This document shows, in pieces, positions 56,698-64,000 of a DNA stretch of 64,000 nt. The translations under genes were made by a program, and so were the position numbers. The stretch spans positions 1-64,000 of the IMG/VR virus record IMGVR_UViG_3300028536_000016, one strand, 5' to 3'. The number at the start of each line of letters is the position of its first letter. The stretch's first letter is position 1. The notes under the pieces were generated by a model. That model did not search any database and was not told the DNA's origin. It was given only the letters and a program-made list of their open reading frames with translations. The stretch comes from a virus.

Positions 56698-59130
56698 TCA
56701 TGGCGTGCCTCCTCCCACGGTATTGCTTGTTCCGCTGTTATTCACATTCGTGGCTGTGTTGACGTAGGCGTTGCTCTGTACATTGGCGAGTTGAGATCCA
56801 GATTGCAGAAAGACCGCCGTATTGAATCCGCTGAAGGTGTTGCCGGTGATGGTGCCCGCATCCAGACTGTAGGTGCCGATCGATATGCCCGTTGACGGCG
56901 TGCCTGAGAATTGAATGAAGGCGTTACCCATAATCGCGTATTGAACGCCTGGGATATCGACCGATGCAGTGGCAGTGCCTGAGGTATAGAAGGTATTTCC
57001 AGCGAGCGTCACGCCGTCGATAGGTGCCTGAAGAAAGATATTTCGCGTGCCGCTGTTGAATTGACTTGCACTGATGGCGAGCTGATCATTGCCGACATTG
57101 GCCGATGGTTGGGATATTGCCGTGCCGTTTCCGACAAAATTTGATGCGGAGATTTGGATCCCCTGCGCATAAGTCCCATACAATATACCGATGCCACAGT
57201 CATTGAACTGGCTGGCAACAAGATTGAACTGCACTGGCAACAGAATCGATGAGCCCGCTATCTGCAGACATGTTCCCGCACTGCCATAAGCGGCACCATC
57301 AGTGCTGCCGATTACGGCAACATTCTGAAAATTGACATTCGAGGCTCCGAAGATGCTGATGCCTATTCCGAAACGAAAGGCGGAATTGTAGCCGTCGTTG
57401 CCACGCACCGTCACACCGCTAATGTCATTCTGCGCCGGATTAGATCCACAAGTGCCGGATTGCGCGACATTGATTCCAACCGTCGTGGTGCTTTTGTTCC
57501 CAGCCAGGATCGAGAAATCCCTTAGGTGGAAACTTTGGGTGCAGTCATTGAGAAAGATATTGAGCCCATTGATCGCCGACGCCATCTTGACGCGTGTAAG
57601 ATCAGCGCCATCGCCCACGACCATCAGGCTCGCAGCGACATCGGAGGATGTTCCGGCCTGTAGAGAAATCGCAGTATTGAACAGATAGGTTCCCGCTGGC
57701 ATGTAAAGACAGATATTCTTGGCGCCAAAAATCGAAGCCACCAGCGCCACAGCAGAACTGTTGTCTACCGCACCTGTTCTGTCTCCGCCGAAATCCAAGA
57801 GATTATGGCAATTATAAGAACCAACGATCGCGCCGGTAGAACTTTTGTAAACGGCCAACCCTGTCGTACTATCGACATAGAACCGCTTATAACCGGACGC
57901 GGGATTAGCGACGCTGGCCCCGCTCACCATCGGCAAATCCAGACCGCCATTCTTGATCGTGACGCCACCTGTGCCTTTTGGGGTCAGGGCCATGTCGATG
58001 TTGGTATCAGTGCCTCCCGCCGCAATCTGCGGTGCCGAACCCACTGTGCCGCCAGTGACATCGAAGCGATTGACCGCGCTAGCGACCCAACCAACACGCA
58101 TGGCTTCCAGTGTCTGCGGACCCCCGAGCGACACAAACTTACCATAAGCGGCAAGTTCCATGACGTCCTGATATTCCGATGAGAGATAGAGTGATTTGAG
58201 GCGCCCGATACCCGATTGTTGAGCCCCAATCCGATAGCCGAATGGAGTTGAGTATGCGCTGAGATTTTCTTCATCTTGTCCGGTCGTTAACTGGATGCGA
58301 AGCGTCGTGATCTGGTTATTAATATTGGTCGAATAGGAATAAGCTGCCGAACTGGTATCGCCCGGAGCACTTGCGAGCGTGTAGGTATCAGGATTGATAT
58401 AGGTAACGCCGATGGGCACGCCATTGAGGAGTAGCTGGAATCCAGCACCGAATGCCTGCGATATGAAGGGATCACCATGAAGACGACTAAGCGTCGTGCC
58501 GGTGATCGAGGCCGTGCCGGAGCCTGTGGTAAGGGAATAACTCCAGATCTTAGTTCCAGCAGGCGGCGCAGCGCTCAGAGTTAGGCTGTTGGCATTATTG
58601 AAAGTTGAAACCGTGTAAGCGATGCCATCGAACCAGAAGAAATGACCCACCATCTGAGCGACCCATGCGGCGCCAGTTGATCGTGTGACGGTAGTTGTTC
58701 CGGTTGAGACAGCTTCTCCGCCTGTGCCATTGGCATAGATATTGAACTCGGTCGGATTGAAAGGCTTGGTTGATTGAATCGCCGTCCAGTTCGGATGTCC
58801 ATCTTGGGCAAGATATGAACCATTGCCACCATCGCGTGGCCCGGCACCGCCAAGCTGGAGAACGCCGCCGCCGCCAAAAGAAACATTGCCGCCGATCGTC
58901 GAATTGGTAAATGTCTGAGCCGCCGTCCAGATATTGGGGGTAGTGAGCAGTGCGGATGCGCCAAGATCGGCGATCTGCCCAGTCGTGCAGGTGCGGGGCA
59001 CGCCGCCCTGAATGCAGGTGACCTTCTCAGCCCCTGTGGCGGGTGGCGTGATGGGCGGCGGCGTCTGGGCGAACGCAGGGGCCGCGCGAGCTACTAGCAA
59101 TGCCCCTGCGAGGATGAACGGAACACGCAT
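56698..59130 (-). CDS. Exported beta-helix spike protein
   Basis: An 810-residue protein with an N-terminal Sec signal peptide (RVPFILAGALLVARAAPAFA, cleavage after AFA). A segment TGQIADLGASALLTTPNIWTAAQTF is of tail-fibre type, then beta-rich repeats, and from about 450 (NLLDFGGDRTGAVDNSSAVALV) a pectate-lyase-like beta-helix (FHLRDFSILAGNKSTTTVGIN). It sits between small and large terminase genes, an unusual place. Host-surface binding or depolymerase activity is likely. Confidence 0.7.
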   Translation of the reverse strand: MRVPFILAGALLVARAAPAFAQTPPPITPPATGAEKVTCIQGGVPRTCTTGQIADLGASALLTTPNIWTAAQTFTNSTIGGNVSFGGGGVLQLGGAGPRDGGNGSYLAQDGHPNWTAIQSTKPFNPTEFNIYANGTGGEAVSTGTTTVTRSTGAAWVAQMVGHFFWFDGIAYTVSTFNNANSLTLSAAPPAGTKIWSYSLTTGSGTASITGTTLSRLHGDPFISQAFGAGFQLLLNGVPIGVTYINPDTYTLASAPGDTSSAAYSYSTNINNQITTLRIQLTTGQDEENLSAYSTPFGYRIGAQQSGIGRLKSLYLSSEYQDVMELAAYGKFVSLGGPQTLEAMRVGWVASAVNRFDVTGGTVGSAPQIAAGGTDTNIDMALTPKGTGGVTIKNGGLDLPMVSGASVANPASGYKRFYVDSTTGLAVYKSSTGAIVGSYNCHNLLDFGGDRTGAVDNSSAVALVASIFGAKNICLYMPAGTYLFNTAISLQAGTSSDVAASLMVVGDGADLTRVKMASAINGLNIFLNDCTQSFHLRDFSILAGNKSTTTVGINVAQSGTCGSNPAQNDISGVTVRGNDGYNSAFRFGIGISIFGASNVNFQNVAVIGSTDGAAYGSAGTCLQIAGSSILLPVQFNLVASQFNDCGIGILYGTYAQGIQISASNFVGNGTAISQPSANVGNDQLAISASQFNSGTRNIFLQAPIDGVTLAGNTFYTSGTATASVDIPGVQYAIMGNAFIQFSGTPSTGISIGTYSLDAGTITGNTFSGFNTAVFLQSGSQLANVQSNAYVNTATNVNNSGTSNTVGGGTP

Positions 59131-59582
59131 CAGACGATCATCCTCCAGGAAGTAGCATTGACCACCAGCAGCACCCGTACGCCCGCCACATCCAGCGTCT
59201 GGGAACCGGCACTGCCATCATACAGGGCAATCTGGTCCGTCCCGTTCGCCGTCACGGTCACCGGATTGGTCTCAGCATTGAAATCCACATCGTAAATCTC
59301 GATCCAGTCCCCGGGCGTGAGACCGCTCAGGGGCGGCAGGAAGAGCGAGAAGGCACCAACAGACGTCTGGACGCCATAGCTAGTCAACATCTGCAGCGAC
59401 GTGCTGACGGCCACCAGCGCCCGTTGCTGGATGTTATAGTTGGCCCCGTAGGCGGTCGTGGAGCTATTGCCCCCTTGCGCGATCGGGACGGGGTAATCGG
59501 CCTTGCCGCTGAAGGTCGCGGACCATTCGGCCGCGCTAGGCACATAGCCGGTAGGCCAGCCTGGATTGGATGGCGTGGCCAT
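59130..59582 (-). CDS. Fibre-associated protein
   Basis: A 150-residue protein. It begins TPSNPGWPTGYVPSAAEWSATFSGKADYP, a pattern of phage fibre heads, followed by a beta-sandwich-like half (GDWIEIYDVDFNAETNPVTVTANG). Overlaps the spike start by one base. Likely part of the same host-recognition unit. Confidence 0.65.
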   Translation of the reverse strand: MATPSNPGWPTGYVPSAAEWSATFSGKADYPVPIAQGGNSSTTAYGANYNIQQRALVAVSTSLQMLTSYGVQTSVGAFSLFLPPLSGLTPGDWIEIYDVDFNAETNPVTVTANGTDQIALYDGSAGSQTLDVAGVRVLLVVNATSWRMIV

Positions 59583-59585
59583 GCG

Positions 59586-60161
59586 TCAAGGCTCCTGTGC
59601 GTCGTGGGCCGGTGGCGGCGGGTCGTTGTCGGGCAACCCACCCTCGATGACGAGCCGGGGCGCGACCTTGTTGGGATCCTGATGATCGGGAATCGGCTGT
59701 TGCAGGCGATCAGCCCAGAGTTGCGGGTTCATCTTGGCCGCCGCCTTGAGATAGGTCTCGATCTTGAGCGCCCGGTGGCCCAGCATGTCCTTGCGAACCG
59801 TCCGGATCTTGACCCCGATCTTGGCCCCTTCCGCAATGATGTCCTCGGCTGTCTCTTCCGTCCCCATCTCGACATTGCGCGCAATCGTGACCGTTTCCTC
59901 GATCCAGTATTGTTGTTGCCGAAGCTTGGCGAGCGCGAAGGGTTCTAGGAACTCCGGAATGAATTGCGGGCGCGTCGAATCCGCCCAATTGTAGATCGAG
60001 GCGACGGCAGGGAAGCTTCCCCGTTCGCGCACATTGCCGTCGATGTCGTGACGGACCACCTCCATCAGGGTCTCGCCGGCCGAGATGCGTTCGCAGATTT
60101 CATGCGCCAAGGCTTCGCTGTAAAGCGTGGGGCGGCCAATCTTAGCTGGCTCATCAGACAC
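59586..60161 (-). CDS. terS: Small terminase-like DNA-binding protein
   Basis: A 191-residue protein. The N-terminus GRPTLYSEALAHEICERISAGETLMEVVR ... PAVASIYNWADS is a helix-turn-helix of the small terminase type, followed by an oligomerisation-like helical region and a Pro-rich end. It would recognise the packaging site. The separation from terL by two spike genes is unusual. Confidence 0.75.
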   Translation of the reverse strand: MSDEPAKIGRPTLYSEALAHEICERISAGETLMEVVRHDIDGNVRERGSFPAVASIYNWADSTRPQFIPEFLEPFALAKLRQQQYWIEETVTIARNVEMGTEETAEDIIAEGAKIGVKIRTVRKDMLGHRALKIETYLKAAAKMNPQLWADRLQQPIPDHQDPNKVAPRLVIEGGLPDNDPPPPAHDAQEP

Positions 60162-60182
60162 GCGCTTGCCCCCACGCCCACA

Positions 60183-60338
60183 CTAAATGCGCCCGAGCAG
60201 CAACAGCACAACCAGGACCACGATGATCAGACCTAGCCCGCTGGACGGATATGGACCCCATCCCGCGCTATGCGGCCAAGTCGGAAGTGCGCCCAAAAGC
60301 ATAACGACCAGGAGGATAATCAAGATCATGCCAAGCAT
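60183..60338 (-). CDS. DUF3309 membrane microprotein
   Basis: A 51-residue protein with two hydrophobic helices around LPTWPHSAGWGPYPSSGLG, which is the DUF3309 signature. GGGAAGGCCCTCC precedes... the ATG lies downstream of CCTTCCC on this strand, so the ribosome site is weak. The family is common in proteobacteria and occurs in phages; its function is unknown. Confidence 0.75.
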   Translation of the reverse strand: MLGMILIILLVVMLLGALPTWPHSAGWGPYPSSGLGLIIVVLVVLLLLGRI

Positions 60339-60624
60339 GGGAAGGCCCTCCGCTGAATGCTATTTCCACTCCGCGCGCGATGGCTCGCCAAACGGATGGA
60401 CAAGAGAAGGCCCCATAGCATCCTCCCACATAGCCCCTAAGCCCTCGAAGCGTCAACGCACCCAGAAACGCAACCGGCCCCGAGATTTCTCCCGAGGCCA
60501 GTTGGGCGGTCAATGTTCACGATCAGAAGGGGAAACCGCGCCCATTCCCTTCTCGCCTACTCCCGTCGCCCCCTTGGTCCTTGCGCGGATTTCCGGATCG
60601 ACACGAACGGTTTCGCTGGGAATA
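60339..60624 (-). other. Gene-free stretch with a GAAA-loop hairpin
   Basis: No protein-like ORF is seen. On the minus strand GGCCTCGGGA-GAAA-TCTCGGGGCC (60499-60476) forms a 10-bp stem, including two G-U pairs, closed by a GAAA tetraloop. A weak T-rich stretch (GTTTC) follows a few bases later, so it may be an attenuator or terminator for transcripts from 60810. Confidence 0.5.
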
Positions 60625-60810
60625 TCAGGCGGCAGGCGCAGCCGGTTCGGCGGCATCGAGCTTGGCGGTCAGGCCATCGACGGTATCGGCAAGCGCATTC
60701 ACGGCGGTGTCGTCGCTGCCGGGCAGTGCGGTGATCTTCGCCACAGCGGCATCGACGGAAGTCGAGAGCGTGGTCACAGAAGCGGTGAGGCGATCGAGAG
60801 CGGCGGACAT
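60625..60810 (-). CDS. Small helical phage protein
   Basis: A 61-residue protein. ATG 60810 has AAAGGA nine bases upstream; an in-frame ATG at 60888 is an alternative. The helix LDRLTASVTTLSTSVDAAVAK and Ala/Pro-rich tail resemble small proteins near virion genes, like that at 1509. Confidence 0.55.
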   Translation of the reverse strand: MSAALDRLTASVTTLSTSVDAAVAKITALPGSDDTAVNALADTVDGLTAKLDAAEPAAPAA

Positions 60811-60908
60811 GAGTTCAATCCTTTCGATGAGGGCTCGGTGATGGCCATCCAGCAAACGGCATAGCAGGTTTTCGATTCCCTTGAGCATCGTCCGTCCGAT
60901 CAGGTTGG

Positions 60909-60937
60909 CTAAATGCCACAACGCACGGCGATGTCAA
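60909..60937 (-). promoter_or_regulatory. Promoter-like sequence
   Basis: On the minus strand a perfect TTGACA (60937-60932) is followed after 17 bases by ATTTAG (60914-60909). It lies ahead of the 60810 gene and so could start the packaging and head operon. Confidence 0.5.
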
Positions 60938-60943
60938 GCGGGC

Positions 60944-61066
60944 TCAATCATAGGGCTCGTAATCGTCCTCGGGCCGATCCCGGAGCAGCCGCAGCGCGGA
61001 GCCCATGATCACGAAGGGAAGAGCAGCCAATATCGCTACGGCTGCGATGACAAGACTAGCGACCAT
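60944..61066 (-). CDS. 40-residue membrane microprotein
   Basis: Starts inside the end of the preceding membrane protein gene (ATGGTCGCTAG overlap). One helix (VASLVIAAVAILAALPFVIMG) and a charged tail. Function unknown. Confidence 0.5.
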   Translation of the reverse strand: MVASLVIAAVAILAALPFVIMGSALRLLRDRPEDDYEPYD

Positions 61067-61283
61067 GACGTTTCTCCCATGTCTCGATGCGTTCGAATGT
61101 CCAGTTTTCTAATTCAGCGGCCACTTCGAATAATGTTCTGATGCTCCATCCCAGAATTGCGAATGCCGCCAATATTGCGATCAGGAATGGGGAGACGATG
61201 AGGATGATTAGCCATGCGACCGGGCCACACAGGACTAGGAATGCTATCAGCATCAGGGCTAGGAAGAGGTTTATTGGTTTCAT
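61056..61283 (-). CDS. Small two-helix membrane protein
   Basis: A 75-residue protein with two long hydrophobic helices (LFLALMLIAFLVLCGPVAWL and LIILIVSPFLIAILAAFAIL) and an amphipathic acidic/basic C-terminus. GGAGACACC lies upstream of ATG. Holin-like layout but not next to a lysin. Confidence 0.6.
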   Translation of the reverse strand: MKPINLFLALMLIAFLVLCGPVAWLIILIVSPFLIAILAAFAILGWSIRTLFEVAAELENWTFERIETWEKRHGR

Positions 61284-61306
61284 GCGGTGTCTCCTTGGCG
61301 GTTCTA

Positions 61307-61918
61307 TTAAAAATCAGGCAGATCCAAGACATCGGGTTCGCAATATCGGCCATCGTTCATCTGGACCAGCCAGCCTTTCGAAACACCCATATCGAAAACA
61401 CCTCGCTGAAGTTCGGTTCCGTCCCGCAGCGCTTCGATTTCAGCGATCGATAGCGGTGCGGAATTCATCGGTTTCGAGGGCTCGATGAGGTTTCCACCAA
61501 TCCATCGAACGCTCCGACCTTCGGCTTCGAGCAAGCGATTGGCGCGGCTCCAGCTGGTTTCGCCGGGACGATGTTCGCGATCCTCGTTGATCCGTCGTTT
61601 CATAATTTCGCTGGCCAATGCAAGCAGTTCGCTCGCCTTTGGCATGAAGGCCTTGGCGCTGACCCACTGGCGCGTGGCCTGGTCCAGTACGCTTGGCGAA
61701 AGGTGTGCGACGTCCGTGGTCAGAAGTCCGATCAAATGGGCATGGGCCTCCAGATCAGCCGCTGCCGCTGGGCGGTAGCGTAAGCCAAGTTTCGCGATGA
61801 TTTTCTTCGTTTCGGGATCGATCTGCGATTTCGCGTTCGGCTGCTCGGAGGAGGTCGAGGCTTGGGTCAGGGCGTGTGCCCCGAAGGGTTTGGTGGTTAT
61901 AATGCCCGTTTGATCCAC
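61307..61918 (-). CDS. Replication-linked protein
   Basis: A 203-residue protein overlapping the DUF1376-like gene by about 160 bases in another frame. The middle LDQATRQWVSAKAFMPKASELLALASE resembles helicase-loader-like proteins often encoded behind DUF1376 or DnaD-type genes. Start at 61918 is uncertain because of the long overlap. Confidence 0.55.
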   Translation of the reverse strand: MDQTGIITTKPFGAHALTQASTSSEQPNAKSQIDPETKKIIAKLGLRYRPAAAADLEAHAHLIGLLTTDVAHLSPSVLDQATRQWVSAKAFMPKASELLALASEIMKRRINEDREHRPGETSWSRANRLLEAEGRSVRWIGGNLIEPSKPMNSAPLSIAEIEALRDGTELQRGVFDMGVSKGWLVQMNDGRYCEPDVLDLPDF

Positions 61919-62813
61919 GTCCGTCTCTCCGATCCTGTTCGATTACCCAATTTGCCCATGCCGCTTGCCAATCAAGTTTCGCCGCACCCTTGCCGGTTGC
62001 ATTGCGCCAGTGATTTTCGAATGTCTCGAAGGCGCGGCGCATCCAATCTTGGCCACGTGCATCTGCGATCTCGCCCGACACGGTATCGCGCTTCAGGGTC
62101 TCGGGCCTCCAGCCATCCGGCAGCCGCCGACCGCGTTTTGTTAACGGGGGCCTTCCAGTATCTAATATATCCCTTCCCTTCTCTTCCTTTCCCTTCTCTT
62201 CTCTTGGAGGGGTTTCGGCGCGTGACAAAGGCACTTGTTGCGCGTGACATTCTCCGTTGTTGCGCGTGACACCAAGGTTTGTTGCGCGTGACAAATCATG
62301 CTCAAGAGGCAGATTTTCCTGTTGCATTGGCGGATTTCCGCGCTTTACAGCGGTAGGCTGTCCCGATTCCAGCCAATCTTCGAACGAAGGTGCCTCTTTT
62401 TGCTCATCGGGGTGACGAGAATTGTGCTGACGAATAGCTGAGCAGTAGGTCCGGTGGCGCTGTTTAAGCTTTGACAACCAACTGTCACGAACCTTTTCGG
62501 CCACGACGGGATGATATAAACGACCATCGCTGCACTCCACCCAGCCACGCAAAGCACCCTCCCGAATAATCTCCCACTCACGCGGTGCGCGTCCATAACC
62601 TGCCTTACGGGCAAGGGCCCTTTCATCATTTGAGAGGCTACCAGCCGGCCTTTCGTGCCAGCTCGCACCCCACAAAAGCAGAGCCGCGATGACTGCTGCG
62701 GGTTCCTCAAATGCGACCAGGTCAGAGCCTGCAAAACGCACAACTTCAAGCGGCATGGATTTGAAATCTGTTAGGTCAGATTCTGGCGGAGTGAGAGGCG
62801 GCGGCCTATTCAT
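61755..62813 (-). CDS. DUF1376-like replication initiator
   Basis: A 352-residue protein (ATG 62813). Residues 15-125 (MPLEVVRFAGSDLVAFEEPA, AALLLWGASWHERPAGSLSNDERALARKAG, DGRLYHPVVAEKV) match DUF1376, found in phage replication proteins. The rest is a polar linker and a helical C-terminus (WQAAWANWVIEQDRR). Likely a DNA-binding replication protein that uses host machinery. Confidence 0.75.
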   Translation of the reverse strand: MNRPPPLTPPESDLTDFKSMPLEVVRFAGSDLVAFEEPAAVIAALLLWGASWHERPAGSLSNDERALARKAGYGRAPREWEIIREGALRGWVECSDGRLYHPVVAEKVRDSWLSKLKQRHRTYCSAIRQHNSRHPDEQKEAPSFEDWLESGQPTAVKRGNPPMQQENLPLEHDLSRATNLGVTRNNGECHAQQVPLSRAETPPREEKGKEEKGRDILDTGRPPLTKRGRRLPDGWRPETLKRDTVSGEIADARGQDWMRRAFETFENHWRNATGKGAAKLDWQAAWANWVIEQDRRDGRGSNGHYNHQTLRGTRPDPSLDLLRAAEREIADRSRNEENHRETWLTLPPSGSG

Positions 62814-63324
62814 GGACGCCAAATCTCTTATTGGCGGCAATGCGCGCTTGGTCTACTATTGGATAAGGCACTCCACCATATTCGCCTATGGAGCCCCTAA
62901 TAACTATTGAAAAATTCTGGCAATGACTTGTAATGAAAACATTATTACAGCCACATCCGGTAAATCCGACATCAATGATATATCTGCCGTGATGATAGGC
63001 TAAAATGTTAAATTCTTCATTTGTCGATGGAGCGCCAATTGCTATCAGAACTGGACACCCCGTAGCAAGAGATAGGCGACATGCCAGTTTTTCTTCTCGA
63101 ATATTAGGCTTTATGCCTTTTACTTCTAGCCAAACATTTGCCGAAGGTATCCAAAAATCAGGAAGATACCATTCTCCACCAAGATCGAAACCCTCTGGTT
63201 CGTAGGTGAAAGATACCTGGCATTCGTCAAGAAAAACGGCCCATCTCGCCTCTGTACGAGATCGATATTTTACACCTCTATATTCTGTCGGAAGTGGTTT
63301 GATCTTGTTAATCATTTCGATCAT
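62806..63324 (-). CDS. PD-(D/E)XK nuclease-like protein
   Basis: A 172-residue protein with TEYRGVKYRSRTEARWAVFLDE, GEWYLPDFWIPSANVWLEVKG. The E, D and ExK residues form a PD-(D/E)XK-type site (D of LPDFW, E and K of LEVKG). Many phages carry this unit beside replication genes. Endonuclease or host-takeover role is unknown. Confidence 0.7.
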   Translation of the reverse strand: MIEMINKIKPLPTEYRGVKYRSRTEARWAVFLDECQVSFTYEPEGFDLGGEWYLPDFWIPSANVWLEVKGIKPNIREEKLACRLSLATGCPVLIAIGAPSTNEEFNILAYHHGRYIIDVGFTGCGCNNVFITSHCQNFSIVIRGSIGEYGGVPYPIVDQARIAANKRFGVHE

Positions 63325-63613
63325 CTGACTCCGCCATCTTCAGCACGCCGTGCATAACGGTTGTGCGGTCACGGTTCATAATTTCGCCGATTTTGGTATA
63401 ATTGAAACCGATCCGGCGCAGTTCAGAATAAGCCTGCCAGCGCGGCAACACGAGGCGGCGCGAACGATCGTTGCTCAATAACTCGCGTAGCGGAATTTGA
63501 TGTCGGCGCGCCACTTGCTCAACGAGCTTTTGGGCATCATCAAGCGTAGGGCCAGAAGGCTTTGGTTCTGGCTTGTAACCGCAACATGGGCAAGCTAAAT
63601 CAATCTCAGTCAT
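63308..63613 (-). CDS. DnaA domain IV-like DNA-binding protein
   Basis: A 101-residue protein. CPCCG near the start is a small Cys cluster. Residues 30-95 (AQKLVEQVARRHQIPLRELLSND, RRLVLPRWQAYSELRRIGFNYTKIGEIMNRDRTTVMHG) follow the DnaA C-terminal domain that binds DnaA boxes, including the RDRTTVMH recognition helix. No ATPase domain is present. It could bind an origin or act as an antagonist of host DnaA. Confidence 0.8.
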   Translation of the reverse strand: MTEIDLACPCCGYKPEPKPSGPTLDDAQKLVEQVARRHQIPLRELLSNDRSRRLVLPRWQAYSELRRIGFNYTKIGEIMNRDRTTVMHGVLKMAESDDRND

Positions 63614-63694
63614 CGCCTAATCTCCTAGGCTTTTGATCAGGGCGGCTCGTCGCGTTCGCACCGCTTCGACCGCCCGTCTTTTCATTCCATTATT

Positions 63695-64000
63695 TCAGAT
63701 CAATGGCAAGTGGGCATCCACACGCTTTAATAATTTATCCACATCATTAATAAGCCCATGCTCCCGCGCCGCCGCAAAAAACGCCACCCTCCCCATCCCC
63801 AGATCCACCCCATGGCGAATCCCATAGCGGATCAACGCGCCCCGCAGCTCATAGCTGGCATCGCACGCAATACCCGTGGTTTCATTGTCGCGATGCTCGA
63901 TCGGATCGGCGATGACCTGCGGCACCCTAGGCTGAAGGATCACGCCCTTGCGCCTCAGTGCGGCGATGCGTCCGTGAAGGGCGGCCAGACTGATTTCGCC
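63695..64000 (-). CDS. Unknown protein, N-terminus outside window
   Basis: The frame is open to the right edge, so GTG 63943 is probably internal. The visible 101 residues start with a helix-turn-like LAALHGRIAALRRKG and include VPQVIADPIEHRDNE and a helical end (AAREHGLINDVDKLLKR). A DNA-binding protein is possible. No family is recognised. Confidence 0.55.
   Translation of the reverse strand, partial: GEISLAALHGRIAALRRKGVILQPRVPQVIADPIEHRDNETTGIACDASYELRGALIRYGIRHGVDLGMGRVAFFAAAREHGLINDVDKLLKRVDAHLPLI

Noticed and set aside
1-64000. CRISPR array, diversity-generating retroelement, integrase and attachment site
   Set aside because: No regularly spaced repeats, no reverse transcriptase motif, and no tyrosine or serine recombinase were seen on either strand.

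Overview
The window is a large part of the genome of a tailed bacteriophage (or a prophage / assembled phage contig). The contractile-tail gene set (sheath, tube, tape measure, baseplate J-like protein, hub and spike proteins) makes it a myovirus. Moderately GC-rich sequence, CGC-rich codon use over most of the window, a DUF3309 microprotein and a TnpB of an alphaproteobacterial kind suggest an alphaproteobacterial, perhaps sphingomonad, host. That host assignment is inference. No integrase, DNA polymerase, tRNA, CRISPR or rRNA was seen, and both ends cut through genes.

Layout. (1) 1-3600, plus strand: the end of a virion-like gene, small zinc-ribbon and membrane proteins, and a DUF6948 gene overlapped by a tiny Gly-repeat ORF. 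This block uses AGA and GGA codons more than the rest and may have another origin. (2) 3600-20345, plus strand: a very long early-type polycistron in which most genes overlap by 1 or 4 bases. It starts with two imperfect copies of a hairpin motif, then a recombination cassette (coiled-coil protein, PD-(D/E)XK exonuclease, RecT), a DUF5131 protein, a SLOG protein, a PP-loop (PAPS-reductase-like) enzyme, a Dam-type adenine methylase and many unknown small proteins. (3) 20381-23417, plus strand: an Ig/beta-helix spike, a microprotein, a terminator, then a SleB-type hydrolase and a lipoprotein.

(4) 23422-45958, minus strand: read in transcription order (right to left) this is Nudix-protease fusion, scaffold, decoration protein, major capsid protein, head-tail proteins, sheath, tube, tail chaperones with a -1 frameshift site, tape measure with lysozyme domain, baseplate, fibres, then a second lysis cassette (T4-like lysozyme, holin-like protein, lipoprotein) and spikes. 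(5) 45982-50554: an accessory island interrupts the head operon. It holds a frameshifted TnpB (minus) and a plus-strand operon of small genes with its own promoter/operator and terminator, followed by about 400 bp of non-coding, hairpin-rich sequence. (6) 50555-64000, minus strand: replication-type genes (DnaA-domain-IV-like protein, PD-(D/E)XK protein, DUF1376-like protein) lead into small membrane proteins, small terminase, an exported beta-helix spike, large terminase, portal and a Mu F-like head protein.

The plus-strand genes look like takeover and recombination functions and the minus-strand genes build and release the virion. The two strands converge at 23417/23422 with only four bases between stop codons. 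The most noteworthy items are the covarying tandem hairpin motif at 3601-3748, the structured non-coding stretch at 49881-50287, the shared promoter/operator sequence at 11909 and 47755, the TnpB island in the head cluster, two lysis cassettes, and two virion-type proteins with Sec signal peptides.
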